From a virus, in IMG/VR virus record IMGVR_UViG_3300048552_000056, positions 1-29,332 of that record: DNA of 29,332 nucleotides, one strand, 5' to 3'. The translations under genes were made by a program, and so were the position numbers. The notes beneath the pieces are model-generated. The model was not told where the DNA came from. It searched no databases and saw only the letters and a program-made list of their open reading frames with translations. This document shows positions 14,601 to 22,909 of this stretch, one piece after another. Each line of letters begins with the position of its first letter. Within the stretch, counting starts at the first letter, position 1.

Positions 14601-15564
14601 CTAACTCAAACGGGCTAGTTAATTCTTCCTTGGCAGCGACAAAACGCTGGCCGTTTTCTATGTAAGCAATATTGCCATTCTCAAGGCGTTCTTCAACTTC
14701 AACGCGAGTAGGCGCACCATCATCAGCGTAAATAACAACAGTGTCTACGTCTGTCTCAAATGCCTCTGTGCGTGTTCCACGTGAAACAACAGGGGCATCA
14801 AGGGTAGCATCATCCGTGTAAATGATGTCGATCTCAGTCAGATCAGCTTCATCATCAACAGCTTTGATTGTGTCATCTAAATGATCTTCTTTAAACTTCT
14901 TCATCCCATCTTCTGAACGATTGATAAACGGGACAAGGCGTCGAGCATTTTCAGGCATGACATGTTTAACAAAATGGAACCCGCCAGGGATTGCTCCGCC
15001 TAGGACACCGCCAAATGCTGCGCTTGCGCCTACGTTTGCCGCAGCCTCAACACCACTTTCTAATGGGTCAAATGGATATCGGATACCTTCAAGGGCAACA
15101 CCAGCAGCCAAACCTTGTTTAGCACCAGCAGCAGCCGCCGCACTGATTCTAGCTGTTCCAGTTACTGCACCTGCAACCACACCGATCGCAGGAAAAGCAA
15201 AAAGTAAATTGAGTGGGTTTGTTACCGCAGTTCCCAGGGTTGTAAGAAATGAGGTGTTGGCCAATACATCCCTACGCGCTTGGTTTCTTTCAAGACTGCC
15301 GCGAAGAAAGTCAAAGTGTTGCTGGCTCTTTGCGTGAGCGAGGTCATAAGCAAAGGGCGCAAGATCAGGGGACTGTTCCATTGCTGTAGCAAAGTCAAAC
15401 GAGTGATCAATATCAGCCGCACCAAACCTAGCAAACTCCATAAACGTATCGGTTGCAGGGGCTACATACGTTTGAAGTTCGGCAACATACGATTCCGTAA
15501 AAGTCGGCTCCGCACCATCGTAGAAGCTGCGTTTGTCGTGTCTGATCTCAACTGGTTTTAACAT
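11656..15564 (-). CDS. Large internal virion / DNA ejection protein (1302 aa)
   Basis: The position after two other internal virion genes and before the tail fibre, and the size, fit the gp16-type ejection protein of T7-like phages. Hydrophobic Ala/Gly-rich stretches occur at about 105-160 (NPLNLLFAFPAIGVVAGAV) and 180-200 (GGVLGGAIPGG), and a C-terminal one (VSAAAGYLLL) near 1190, consistent with insertion into the host envelope. The rest is largely helical with long acidic segments at 200-350. I see no lytic transglycosylase motif, unlike T7 gp16. The ATG follows AAGGGG. Confidence 0.75.
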   Translation of the reverse strand: MLKPVEIRHDKRSFYDGAEPTFTESYVAELQTYVAPATDTFMEFARFGAADIDHSFDFATAMEQSPDLAPFAYDLAHAKSQQHFDFLRGSLERNQARRDVLANTSFLTTLGTAVTNPLNLLFAFPAIGVVAGAVTGTARISAAAAAGAKQGLAAGVALEGIRYPFDPLESGVEAAANVGASAAFGGVLGGAIPGGFHFVKHVMPENARRLVPFINRSEDGMKKFKEDHLDDTIKAVDDEADLTEIDIIYTDDATLDAPVVSRGTRTEAFETDVDTVVIYADDGAPTRVEVEERLENGNIAYIENGQRFVAAKEELTSPFELESIPSPLVRDDGTQPTVQQLLDEEVDEALGLVDLSDRVVTSLKARKGELTRPEDPARPTDVVQTEEIVVNLDRARDDYHTLKFTFPEVEGSTSLAKNAFPTFKHYTDFLVYKERRKRNESKQPGESDAAFEDRINTLAMSDGANGWSTKKTAFTDLSPFGSPVFNVLRDKDMPQGIKRMLALLTGNNQIALDRNTAGFGTNGVDQQKNRGTVMFRKTMENLQDIWVQDVKGKDGALRVRSFGFSTADWTLAKTSFKDWMEREVAVYLSGMPGKRTPTQKKIEGEIKGLLDDFLDMAQDDGMLLGIENYDVEINRLTDEIAYQQNLVNKFEGDPDKVAQLANAKQLIEELELGPDGLLAMIDAKTTAGGKSNYRWPRYFDVLALRKSEKGDKVYYNELRNMLIEEYSTKPPRKRFNEKTGKTEDYVSDPVKDADETLGNIIRDDNDPSAYIGGVGKGKHLRRRVLNIPDSKLSKFLVRDVTVLGAYADKMGFRMAWKRNFGDKTLEGALNDIRQIAKDAGLSDKKTKQAIQAFYGDYLRATGTHIRNPHSFDNQVAKVLSDYAGIVHLAGSGLTATQDLVNMIGARSLKDMFEMLRESGALFDNVADLEGFIEVLSMAPNMIKEQMMADAKTGLQPTLAEKITHLPSKVMFNLPVVGNDLHAITSFTRRIAASMNISDIIKIAYKIADPDQTPTAMELQQAGTLGIEPKVAEYIYSQRNVIEKGKSVYRANTTKWEMDTPEARSAYDTFLTAIDIATDSQIIMAKSFDKPLISDGVAFVRFHPAMEVFGMKADPLMTVNGREYARVQSGILKFPFQFWNYSWGAASSVLGKSFDPTHERRLQHIAVSAAAGYLLLKVTKPDWWFEGKDTTEIAMRSIDRSGVMSIYGDLAYDAIHMASATGLVDPEDMPVRGKIARPGTSDIYGLAGPAPSLAWNLQSAFRDYLENNTDGNARELSRALPRFVIPGQAAIDFSMFHKKVLKD

Positions 15565-15573
15565 TATTACCCC

Positions 15574-17526
15574 TTAGTATCTTTGCAGACCTTCTGCAAG
15601 AAACTCATTGATTACTTCAAGCTCTTGTTTCTTATTAAGTGCCATGTCAAAGTAGTCTTTGCGTTTCATAGACTCTTTAACTGTAAGGACGCTAGACAAG
15701 CCTTTTAGGGAAATAGGTCGGCCAACCTGAACTTGTGCTTTTGTCTCACTCAAGTAATAAGGTTGCCAAACCACTTCTGCATCAGATGAGTTAGGCAAAG
15801 ACTTTAGGTAAACTGTCTTGCCAGGAGCAATAGAATCAATCTTAGCACGCAATACAGTTTGACCTTCTGTATCAAGAAAATCAGATGGAGAGTATGGATA
15901 CTTATTATACCCGCCAGATTGCTCGTAGAACCCGCCTTTAACAGAATAATTTTCTCTAGCGTAAGCCTCAATAGCATCGTTGAAATCTAAATTAGGCATA
16001 GCAAGAAATGTTTCTGCTGCTGGCATTAAACTATCCCGCAAGTGAGCGGGAATGCCAGATAGCTTATTCATTTCATACCTGGCTGCATTGCGGATGTTTT
16101 GTTCATCACTAACTTTTACATCATAGGTAAAGTTGCTGTTTGCCCGAATGCTTCTTAAAAACTCAGTAGGATTCGCCTTGTTTAGTAAAAAGGTTTTATA
16201 ACTCTCTACAGCAACATTATCACCGCCCAGTTTTCGCAGCATATCAAGTGCCTGAACTTGCTCTTGGATCCTTTTACCTTCACTTCCGCCAAAGTAAACA
16301 TCAAGCGTTTTGCCTTTATATTGCTGTGCTGCTCTAACATTTGTAAGCCTGTTAAGGGCAGGAATAACCTGTTCATCTGGAAGGAGGCCAGTAGAAAGAG
16401 AAACCGCCAGTTCCTTAAGGTGAGCGGATGCTATTGGCCCATTATTTTCTTTTTGCTGAACACTAACAGGAGCGACAAGAACATCTACCATGCTAGTGTA
16501 TCCAAGTTCTTTCGAAACAAGATCTCGGTTAGCTGCGTTATTCGCTATAAGGCCAGAACTAAACTCGCTTTCAAATACAAACTTTTTATACGCATTCTTT
16601 AAAGCGGAAGAACTAGCACCTGCTACCCCATTGTAATACGTCTTAGTTTGGTTCCACTCATCTTCACTTAGATTTACTCCCTCAAGCTGAGGGTTTTCTT
16701 TTAGTGTTTCTTCTGACCAGACGTTTGTTTTTGCCTCAGAACTTAAACGTGCTAATTGAGCAGGGGTCTTATCTCGTGCAGCAGAACGGACTACGCCTAA
16801 GCGCAGGTCTGACTCAGCCTTTCTTTTAAATGCTGCCTTTGCCCTTGGAAGTATTGTTGTGCTAGAGTCTACCTCTTGAGCAAGTTCATTGAAGTCTTTA
16901 CCAGCGCCAAGAACGTCACCGCTAACAGCCCTGTTGTAAGCTTCACTTGCCCTTGCAGTATAAAGAGATAGCTCTTCATTAGCAGCAATATCATTAAGCT
17001 GTTGCTGTCTCTCTAACTTAATATCCGTTTCAGCAAGAGAGCCAATGTTGTAAGCAATCTCATTAAAGGTAGGTAAGAAATCTTCCCCACCACTTTCAGT
17101 AATATCTTTAGTCCGTTGAGCTAGATATGTTTCCATGTTAAATCGGAAAGCATTTGCTGGGTCAGAAGACCCTTTGGCCGCTTGTTTAAACTGAGCAGCA
17201 ACACTCTTCATTTCGTTTTGAGTCGCAATCGACATGCGGCGGTTAATTTCTTTAACGGCAACTTCCTGGCCAAACTTACCTAGGCCAGAAGGAATTTTCT
17301 TGGAAACAACCTTGCCATCATCATCAAGAACTTGAGCCTCAGCAGCAAACTCAGCGCCAGCTTCCTTCTGCATACTTGCAGTTTGCTCAAACATAAAGTC
17401 AGCAAACTGACCATAGCCCTTAGCCTTTTGCTCATAGACTCGCTCGGAGCCTGACTGAACATTTACAACACCAATTCTACTAAGCTTATAGCCCTGACCT
17501 GCTCGTGTGCGTTTAATCTCAACCAT
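15574..17526 (-). CDS. Internal virion protein, gp15-like (650 aa)
   Basis: A hydrophilic, mainly helical protein without membrane segments or signal peptide, lying between a small Ala-rich internal protein and the giant ejection protein. That is the gene order gp14-gp15-gp16 of T7-like phages. The N-terminus (MVEIKRTRAGQGYKLSRIG) is basic; residues 60-300 have high Ala/Glu/Lys content typical of rod-like ejection proteins. It likely forms part of the ejected conduit between tail and cytoplasm. Assignment is by position, size and composition; sequence similarity to T7 gp15 itself is not obvious. Confidence 0.68.
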   Translation of the reverse strand: MVEIKRTRAGQGYKLSRIGVVNVQSGSERVYEQKAKGYGQFADFMFEQTASMQKEAGAEFAAEAQVLDDDGKVVSKKIPSGLGKFGQEVAVKEINRRMSIATQNEMKSVAAQFKQAAKGSSDPANAFRFNMETYLAQRTKDITESGGEDFLPTFNEIAYNIGSLAETDIKLERQQQLNDIAANEELSLYTARASEAYNRAVSGDVLGAGKDFNELAQEVDSSTTILPRAKAAFKRKAESDLRLGVVRSAARDKTPAQLARLSSEAKTNVWSEETLKENPQLEGVNLSEDEWNQTKTYYNGVAGASSSALKNAYKKFVFESEFSSGLIANNAANRDLVSKELGYTSMVDVLVAPVSVQQKENNGPIASAHLKELAVSLSTGLLPDEQVIPALNRLTNVRAAQQYKGKTLDVYFGGSEGKRIQEQVQALDMLRKLGGDNVAVESYKTFLLNKANPTEFLRSIRANSNFTYDVKVSDEQNIRNAARYEMNKLSGIPAHLRDSLMPAAETFLAMPNLDFNDAIEAYARENYSVKGGFYEQSGGYNKYPYSPSDFLDTEGQTVLRAKIDSIAPGKTVYLKSLPNSSDAEVVWQPYYLSETKAQVQVGRPISLKGLSSVLTVKESMKRKDYFDMALNKKQELEVINEFLAEGLQRY

Positions 17527-17534
17527 GTTTTAAC

Positions 17535-17987
17535 CTATGTCCGTTCAGGAATGAAAGCAGATGCTTTATATGCTGTATCAAATAATGTGTTTCGTGCCTG
17601 GGCGCGGTAAGACTTGCGAGCCTGAACACCCCTACGCTCAATAGCTTTAGCTTCTTTTTCAAGAGCAGCCTTTTCACGAGCCTCTTGGAGACGAAGGCGA
17701 TCAACGCTTTTGCCATATAATTGTTGCTCACGTTTTTTCAGGGCAGCAGAACTGCGTCCAACTCTACCACCAGCAGCAACAGCAGCCGCGTTGTAAGCTA
17801 CCATCTCTGCAAACTGTGCCTGTTGATCTTCGTGCGCTTGCGTGGCTAGCAGGGCTACGTCTTGTTTTTGTAGGCGAACCTCCGCAGCTTGTGCGCGAGC
17901 TTCTCTAAGAGCCGCTTGAGCCGCTTGCTTCTTTGCACTAGCTGACATAAAGCCACCTGCTACTGCGAATGCTACTTGCCAAACCAT
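17535..17987 (-). CDS. Internal virion protein B, gp14-like (150 aa)
   Basis: A hydrophobic N-terminus (WQVAFAVAGGFMSASA) is followed by a long, uninterrupted, charged helix rich in Ala, Gln, Arg and Lys (residues 18-140). This is the classic layout of the small internal virion protein of T7-like phages, which inserts in the outer membrane when DNA is ejected. The ATG overlaps the tail tubular B stop by one base (TAATG). It is followed after eight bases by the gp15-like gene. Confidence 0.78.
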   Translation of the reverse strand: MVWQVAFAVAGGFMSASAKKQAAQAALREARAQAAEVRLQKQDVALLATQAHEDQQAQFAEMVAYNAAAVAAGGRVGRSSAALKKREQQLYGKSVDRLRLQEAREKAALEKEAKAIERRGVQARKSYRAQARNTLFDTAYKASAFIPERT

Positions 17988-20272
17988 TAGAATGATACCT
18001 CTACTACCATGCCGTTCAACTGTAATCCAAATGGAACGGACTGTGTGATCTCAACTACTGGATCACGACTTAAACCAATCAAACGAAACTCCTTCTTCCC
18101 CGTAAAGTTAGCACGGTCTAGGGAGAAGTCATCATTTACATTACGCAACACCATGTTCTTATTATTAACAGCTACAGACAAAGTGTCCAGCAAATCCAGT
18201 GTCACCATATCAATCTTGCGTGGACGCCCTGTGAGGGAGTCGCCGCCAATAAGGATGTCGATGGGGAGGGTTTTTAGGATAGGATTAAACTGATAGCCTA
18301 CATAGGCAGCAGTTACCGAGTCCTTAACAGCAGATACATCTACCTCACCAGTAGTGACATCACCTACAGTATACTCACCGAGGTAGTCAGTGCCGCTCAA
18401 TAGCTTAACCTCGGCATTATCTAAATACTGATCGCTAACATCAAACACGCCAGCCACACCATCTGTGCGATACTGGCAAAAGTCCATGGGCATATCGTCC
18501 TTGAACTCTTCTAGGTAGTAGCGGTTGGTTCCGTCACCCTTGTCTCGGACAACAACAGTAAACAACTGGCGGTCTACAACGCAAATGCTGTGGAACTCGC
18601 CTGGAGTATCCCACTTCATCCAACCTGCTTTCTGATCTCCACGAGAAGAATAGAAAACAGACAAGCTTCCCTCTGGATTTACCAGGAACATATAGGATTC
18701 AGACCTGTCAAAGCCACCCTTAATAGATGCTGATTGTAAGGGCGACTGCATAAGGTGCGAGGCGGTCTGGCTTACGTTCTGTGTGTTGTAAGCTTGCTCT
18801 ACCTCGCTATACACAAACGAACCTAGCATTTCACCAGAGGCTTGCGTATAGAGCGTAGCGCCATCAAAGGGTTGTGGTCGTGCAAACGAGCAACCGAATG
18901 GCGTCTGACGTTTAATCAAAGCTGTTGCAGGAGTGATAGGTGCTGATGTAACAGCAGGAATGTATGCTTCACTACTAGCGGAAAAGACTTGGAGGTCGCG
19001 ATTAGATACCAAATGCCTAATTTGAGAAAACTCACCAAAGCTAGAAGCAATATCAATGGCATCGTTAGCAGCCCCTCCACCGATAGAGAAGTTAAAGAAC
19101 TCATTAGACTTGGACGCCCAGATGTGGTCTGGCTGTCCTGTTGTGCCAGCAAACCAAAGGCGTCCCTCAAAGAAGGTTACTGCGCCAGGATACCCACGGA
19201 TATCAGAGTAAGACTGCTCATACCACTCAGTAGTGGGGGCTACAGTAGCCACACGCACACTACCACCGCCGATAGCAGAGCTATTAGCATTGTGGGTGCA
19301 GTCGTATTCAAATGTGTTTTCATCTATAATTTCAGATACAGTGAATGAACCTTCTATCTGCGTTTGAGTGATACCTCCCAAAGCACCAAGCCTAGAAATA
19401 GTAACACTGTCACCAGCCTTAAGATTATGTAAAGCCATAGTAATGCGAACAAAACTAACGCCAGAGAAAACCTCTGCACTATCAGGAGCAAGCTCTCTAT
19501 AAATACCGCCATCTGGAATAGTTACTCTTACTGTTGTGCTACTTGTATAATTAGTAATAAGAACTGGGACACTTCCTAGTAAAAGCCATTTACCAACATG
19601 ATCCGTTGTAAAGTATGGGTAAGTAGTTCCGTCCGATATTTTCTTTGCAACTAAATTGCGCAACGTTCCCTCAGTAAAAGAACTAGGTGTAAGTGCAATG
19701 CCCTGCGGTTGGAAATCAAAGTAGGGCTGTTTAGGAGCTTGCAATACAAAAGCGTCAGTGTCCGCACCGAGTTGCAATTCCTCAAACGCAAAGTCTTCGG
19801 TAGTAAAGGTATCTACTGCTGTGCGCCGAATAATCTTAGGCGGGAAGGATGTGTGGCAAATAAAGGTAACATCGCCAGAGGAGGCGAAGGTAATCTCTGA
19901 TAGCTTTTCTGTAGTCCAAGGGCAGTTGCCAGAGCCGCTCAGAGACATAGTGTAAGACACGCTGTTGTCAGAGGTATCAATAGTAAAGATGTCTAGCTTT
20001 TGATTGCTAAACGCAAAGATGTAACGCTCAGTATCCGAGAAGATAAACGGCTCAATACGGATTTCCATTGGATTGGAAGGAATGCGTATATTAGAAAACT
20101 CGTAAATAAACTCAGTGCCAGGGCGCTTCTTAACACCACCCTCACCCAAGATAAGGAAGTTGCGAACCTTCTGTGCGCCAGCCTGATACAACTGTGTGTC
20201 TACACGGGACGTAAAGGAGGGGCTTAGCTCGCCAAACTGAAAGCTGTTGAAGGGAACTTTAACCTTAGCCAT
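17987..20272 (-). CDS. Tail tubular protein B (nozzle)
   Basis: The 761-aa protein begins with the characteristic opening of podovirus nozzle proteins (FNSFQFGELSPSF, then QLYQAGAQKVRNFLI and EGGVKKRPGTEFI). It continues as a long beta-rich protein with GAVTFFEGRLWFAGT near the middle and DQKAGWMKWDTPG toward the end, both typical of the gp12 family. It forms the hexameric distal tail tube below the gatekeeper ring and holds the fibres. The start overlaps the tail tubular A stop by one base. Confidence 0.9.
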   Translation of the reverse strand: MAKVKVPFNSFQFGELSPSFTSRVDTQLYQAGAQKVRNFLILGEGGVKKRPGTEFIYEFSNIRIPSNPMEIRIEPFIFSDTERYIFAFSNQKLDIFTIDTSDNSVSYTMSLSGSGNCPWTTEKLSEITFASSGDVTFICHTSFPPKIIRRTAVDTFTTEDFAFEELQLGADTDAFVLQAPKQPYFDFQPQGIALTPSSFTEGTLRNLVAKKISDGTTYPYFTTDHVGKWLLLGSVPVLITNYTSSTTVRVTIPDGGIYRELAPDSAEVFSGVSFVRITMALHNLKAGDSVTISRLGALGGITQTQIEGSFTVSEIIDENTFEYDCTHNANSSAIGGGSVRVATVAPTTEWYEQSYSDIRGYPGAVTFFEGRLWFAGTTGQPDHIWASKSNEFFNFSIGGGAANDAIDIASSFGEFSQIRHLVSNRDLQVFSASSEAYIPAVTSAPITPATALIKRQTPFGCSFARPQPFDGATLYTQASGEMLGSFVYSEVEQAYNTQNVSQTASHLMQSPLQSASIKGGFDRSESYMFLVNPEGSLSVFYSSRGDQKAGWMKWDTPGEFHSICVVDRQLFTVVVRDKGDGTNRYYLEEFKDDMPMDFCQYRTDGVAGVFDVSDQYLDNAEVKLLSGTDYLGEYTVGDVTTGEVDVSAVKDSVTAAYVGYQFNPILKTLPIDILIGGDSLTGRPRKIDMVTLDLLDTLSVAVNNKNMVLRNVNDDFSLDRANFTGKKEFRLIGLSRDPVVEITQSVPFGLQLNGMVVEVSF

Positions 20273-20859
20273 TAGGAACGCCTTTCGGTCAGGAACCTCG
20301 AAGTAATTAGTTTGCGTGTAGTTTGTTGCTGACTATCCGTCGAGCGAGCCTTAGCCATAAAGAGATTTGCTTTCTGCTCGAGAACAGCAGCCAAGTTACC
20401 GTCACGGGCAATAGAAGTAGCAAAGATACTGGCAAGGATATACTCGACAGCGACAACAAAATAGGATGGCCAATCTTCTTCGCCAGCACGATATATGTAG
20501 TCAGCAACAACAGTTTCGGTAGAAGATACATCGCTAAATACTTTGTCGCCGTAGATCGTGTAGTTAATAGGTTGGTCAGATACTGTGATGGCGTTGACCA
20601 TCAGGATTCCTGTAGGCAGTTGGTGTGCTGTATCGAAGCGGCCAGTAGGCTCATCAACGAGAGCGGCTAGTTCTGCCTGCTCGGTAGCAAAGCGCCAACG
20701 CATTAAACATAGTTGTGAACGTGCAATGTCTTCATACATATTTGAGGCCACTAGAGCCTCGGTCGTGTCGTCTTCAAAGGATGTGATTGGGTCAGCGCCG
20801 ATAAGGATCAGGGCGCGTGAGCAAATATCAATAGCACTATTAGCAGCAGTAGAGGGCAT
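20272..20859 (-). CDS. Tail tubular protein A (gatekeeper)
   Basis: The 195-aa size and sequence fit the gp11/gp4-type adaptor: NSAIDICSRALILIGADPI at the start, then ALVASNMYEDIARSQL, a WRFATEQ motif, and the DFA/YIYR core (VADYIYRAGEEDWPSYF). A helical end (LEQKANLFMAKARSTDSQQ) follows. These proteins form the ring joining portal and nozzle. The gene directly precedes the nozzle gene with a TAATG overlap and follows the capsid gene, from which it is separated by a hairpin. The ribosome binding site AAGGTG lies before the ATG. Confidence 0.88.
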   Translation of the reverse strand: MPSTAANSAIDICSRALILIGADPITSFEDDTTEALVASNMYEDIARSQLCLMRWRFATEQAELAALVDEPTGRFDTAHQLPTGILMVNAITVSDQPINYTIYGDKVFSDVSSTETVVADYIYRAGEEDWPSYFVVAVEYILASIFATSIARDGNLAAVLEQKANLFMAKARSTDSQQQTTRKLITSRFLTERRS

Positions 20860-20880
20860 CGTTCACCTTTGTAAGTAGTA

Positions 20881-20906
20881 GGGGAGGGAGATAAGTCCCC
20901 CTCCCC
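20881..20906 (-). terminator. Hairpin after the capsid gene, no U-tract
   Basis: GGGGAGGG (20881-20888) and CCCTCCCC (20899-20906) form a perfect 8-bp stem with a ten-base loop, eight bases past the capsid stop on the minus strand. No T-run follows, so termination would be partial at best. It may lower tail gene expression relative to capsid or protect the capsid message. Confidence 0.5.
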
Positions 20907-20913
20907 AGATAAC

Positions 20914-21726
20914 TTAGTTGTTGTCGAGAACTTCGTAAACGCCATCTGCATCAATAACAACCGCGCCCATGCTCATGTGAGCAGTGACAAGGTGTGCTAC
21001 TTTTTCAGCAACGTAGTTTACCTCAGTCTGAACATCCGAACCCACACCCAGACCAATGGCCGAGCTGTGATACAAGAAGTTCTTACCGCCAGCAACAGAC
21101 GATGTAGCGAAGCATTTGATGCCCATGAATTCTTTCATGGAAGCACCACCTGCGAATGGCAGGTTCTGGTCGCCAACAAAGTCGCTCGAAGCGAACTCAG
21201 TGATGTTGAACAGATCAGCGTAAGCAGCAGGAGACAGGGCGAGGAAACGCTTTCCGTCTTCTGGGATGTCTGCTGTGCCGAGAGTTTCGAACATAGTCAG
21301 GAAGTCAGCTTTAACCAAGGCACCAGCAGTATCGTTGATTGCTGTGGAGTTTGCACCAGCATCAAGAGCAGTAGTGATAAGGTCATCAGTTTTTCGACCC
21401 AGAGCATAAGCAGCCGATTGAGCAACAGCTTGGCGCTCGTCGATGTTGATTTTCAACTCGTCCAGCTTGTCGATATACTCAGGTGCATAGTGATCTGTCA
21501 GGGTTGCAGTCACATTGCTGTGGGCTACTTCCATAGCAGTAACATCAGCACCGCGAGCTTTGGTGTTGGCAGCGCCTTTGCCGATGATTTGGAATTTAAC
21601 AGTCGAGCCGTTCACGTTGTTGGCTTGGCGGACGGTGTTGCGAAGTTTCGAACCCATACGCTGATATGCCAAGTGAACTTCCGATTCGAACTGCGTGATA
21701 AAAGCATTGTTAATTGTGTTAGCCAT
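20914..21726 (-). CDS. Major capsid protein
   Basis: The 270-aa protein lies between scaffold and tail tubular A, the standard capsid position. The sequence fits the short coat proteins of podoviruses with the HK97 fold: FESEVHLAYQRMGSKLRN at the N-terminus, a beta/extended-loop segment (FQIIGKGAAN), MEVAHSNVTATLTDHYAPEYIDKLDELK, a helical spine (AVAQSAAYALGRKTDDLI) and the late GAVVIDADGVYEV. GGACA lies before the ATG, which overlaps a start-stop pair (AUGUAAUGG at 21723-21731). An intrinsic terminator and 158-base leader separate it from scaffold, as if it had its own regulation. Confidence 0.88.
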   Translation of the reverse strand: MANTINNAFITQFESEVHLAYQRMGSKLRNTVRQANNVNGSTVKFQIIGKGAANTKARGADVTAMEVAHSNVTATLTDHYAPEYIDKLDELKINIDERQAVAQSAAYALGRKTDDLITTALDAGANSTAINDTAGALVKADFLTMFETLGTADIPEDGKRFLALSPAAYADLFNITEFASSDFVGDQNLPFAGGASMKEFMGIKCFATSSVAGGKNFLYHSSAIGLGVGSDVQTEVNYVAEKVAHLVTAHMSMGAVVIDADGVYEVLDNN

Positions 21727-21884
21727 TACATTTGTCCTATAAAAAGAAAGTTAGATTAAGGTTTTTCAGGATTGGTTGTCCGTGTTTCGCATCGCCTGGT
21801 TATCCATCTCTGGGCCATCCGCTATATACGGGCCTCTCATCAAGCAATAATGCCTGAAATGTTGCAATTTGGCAACACAAAAAA
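21727..21884 (-). other. Capsid leader region
   Basis: The 158 bases between the terminator and the capsid ATG hold a six-pair hairpin (TGTTGC/GCAACA, 21860-21877) just after the terminator, a possible 24-codon frame (21771-21845, beginning MRGPYIADGPEMDN) without a ribosome binding site, and a start-stop ATGTAA immediately before the capsid ATG. I see no convincing -35/-10 pair; a TATATA lies near 21822 without a good partner. A promoter here is expected if the upstream terminator is efficient, but is not proven. Confidence 0.35.
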
Positions 21885-21918
21885 GAACCGCCAGTGGAGG
21901 AGGTCACGCTGGCGGTTC
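21885..21918 (-). terminator. Intrinsic terminator between scaffold and capsid genes
   Basis: On the minus strand a 12-pair stem (one G-U pair), GAACCGCCAG pairing with CTGGCGGTTC plus two further pairs, with a ten-base loop, is followed directly by six T residues (21884-21879). It stands 23 bases after the scaffold stop. This is the only textbook intrinsic terminator in the window and lies inside the virion gene run, upstream of capsid. Confidence 0.85.
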
Positions 21919-21941
21919 AATAGCAAGGAGATTTGCTGTCT

Positions 21942-22661
21942 TTATTTATAGAGCTTTGAGAAACCCTCGTCAACTTGTTTTACAAAGCCTGGGTCACGGC
22001 GAGTATTGTCCCAATAGCGAGGGTCTTGCATCATTGAGCGTAGCTCGTCTTGGTTTAGGCCAGCAGCAGTTGACCCTTCGCCGCTAAGATTAACACCATC
22101 ATTCATAGACATGAAGTGTTCCAGTAGCTCTACGCCAGCAGCGCTCTCGCCCATAGCCATGACTGCATCAGACATTTCCTCTGGCACATTCTTCTGCGCC
22201 CACAAGGATACGGCCTCAATACGAGCGCTAGAGTTGTCACCCAACTTGGCAGCTTCTGCTTCCAGGTCTGGCCCCTGAGGGATCATGCGTTGCAAGCCCT
22301 CTGCAAACTCATCCTGAGAGAAACCGTTCTCCCAAGCAAAGTTAGACCACCACTCTACGTTTGGATCATTGGCTAGGTCTTCTGCGATTTCCTCAGTCCC
22401 TTCTGGGAGAGTGTAGTCACCAGAGGTTTTAGGACGATTGGCAAATGCCTCGCCTTCAATCTCTTCCATAATAGAGGTTCGGATATCTTCCTCACCCTTA
22501 CCCATACGGCTTTCCAGGTTGCTATAAGATGTAACCAGATCTTCTGGTGTCTTAAACTTTTCTGGTAGCCACTCTGGGCGGCTTGTTTCTACTGACTCCG
22601 TTGTTACATTGGCGTCAGGTGTTTCGGCTACTGCCTCTACATTATCTGTTGCTTCAGTCAT
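21942..22661 (-). CDS. Capsid scaffolding protein
   Basis: The 239-aa protein is strongly acidic, Glu/Ala rich and mostly helical, and ends in a short basic patch (KQVDEGFSKLYK), the usual capsid-binding end of scaffolds. PEWLPEKFKTPEDLVTSYSN near residues 29-48 is a motif I associate with T7 gp9-type scaffold/assembly proteins. It lies between portal/Bbp19-like and capsid genes. It would guide prohead assembly and then leave the shell. The ATG overlaps the preceding stop (ATGA). Confidence 0.85.
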   Translation of the reverse strand: MTEATDNVEAVAETPDANVTTESVETSRPEWLPEKFKTPEDLVTSYSNLESRMGKGEEDIRTSIMEEIEGEAFANRPKTSGDYTLPEGTEEIAEDLANDPNVEWWSNFAWENGFSQDEFAEGLQRMIPQGPDLEAEAAKLGDNSSARIEAVSLWAQKNVPEEMSDAVMAMGESAAGVELLEHFMSMNDGVNLSGEGSTAAGLNQDELRSMMQDPRYWDNTRRDPGFVKQVDEGFSKLYK

Positions 22662-22909
22662 TTGCTTTCTACTTTCTCTGCATGTTTAATGCGCCGCTCA
22701 AGCAGCGCTACTACAAAGCGTTGACCCTCCAAATGTCGGAGTTCGCCATCGCTTATTCCACCGCCAGCTACCGCATCCAATGTAATGGAACGGAGATAGC
22801 GAAGAACCTCACGCCCTGCTGGACTACCCAGCAAGGCTCTAATGTCTTGTGAAATCTTTTCGTCTTCCTCTTTCGGGCGAGGATAGCCGTCTACTCCAAT
22901 GTGTGACAT
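22658..22909 (-). CDS. Bbp19-like head protein (83 aa)
   Basis: The small protein contains LLGSPAGREVLRYLRS and RHLEGQRFVVALLERRI, matching my recollection of the Bbp19 family, first named in Bordetella phage BPP-1 and found between portal and scaffold in many podoviruses. It is helical with a central Gly-rich turn (DAVAGGGISDGE). Its ATG directly abuts the portal stop (TAAATG). The role is probably structural or in assembly but is not well established for the family. Confidence 0.75.
   Translation of the reverse strand: MSHIGVDGYPRPKEEDEKISQDIRALLGSPAGREVLRYLRSITLDAVAGGGISDGELRHLEGQRFVVALLERRIKHAEKVESK

Noticed and set aside
20977-21759. Long open frame (260 codons) on the plus strand opposite the capsid gene
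   Set aside because: It is antisense to a well-supported capsid gene, has no ribosome binding site or recognisable domain, and its Ser/Cys/Val-rich sequence is typical of a shadow of a conserved coding frame.
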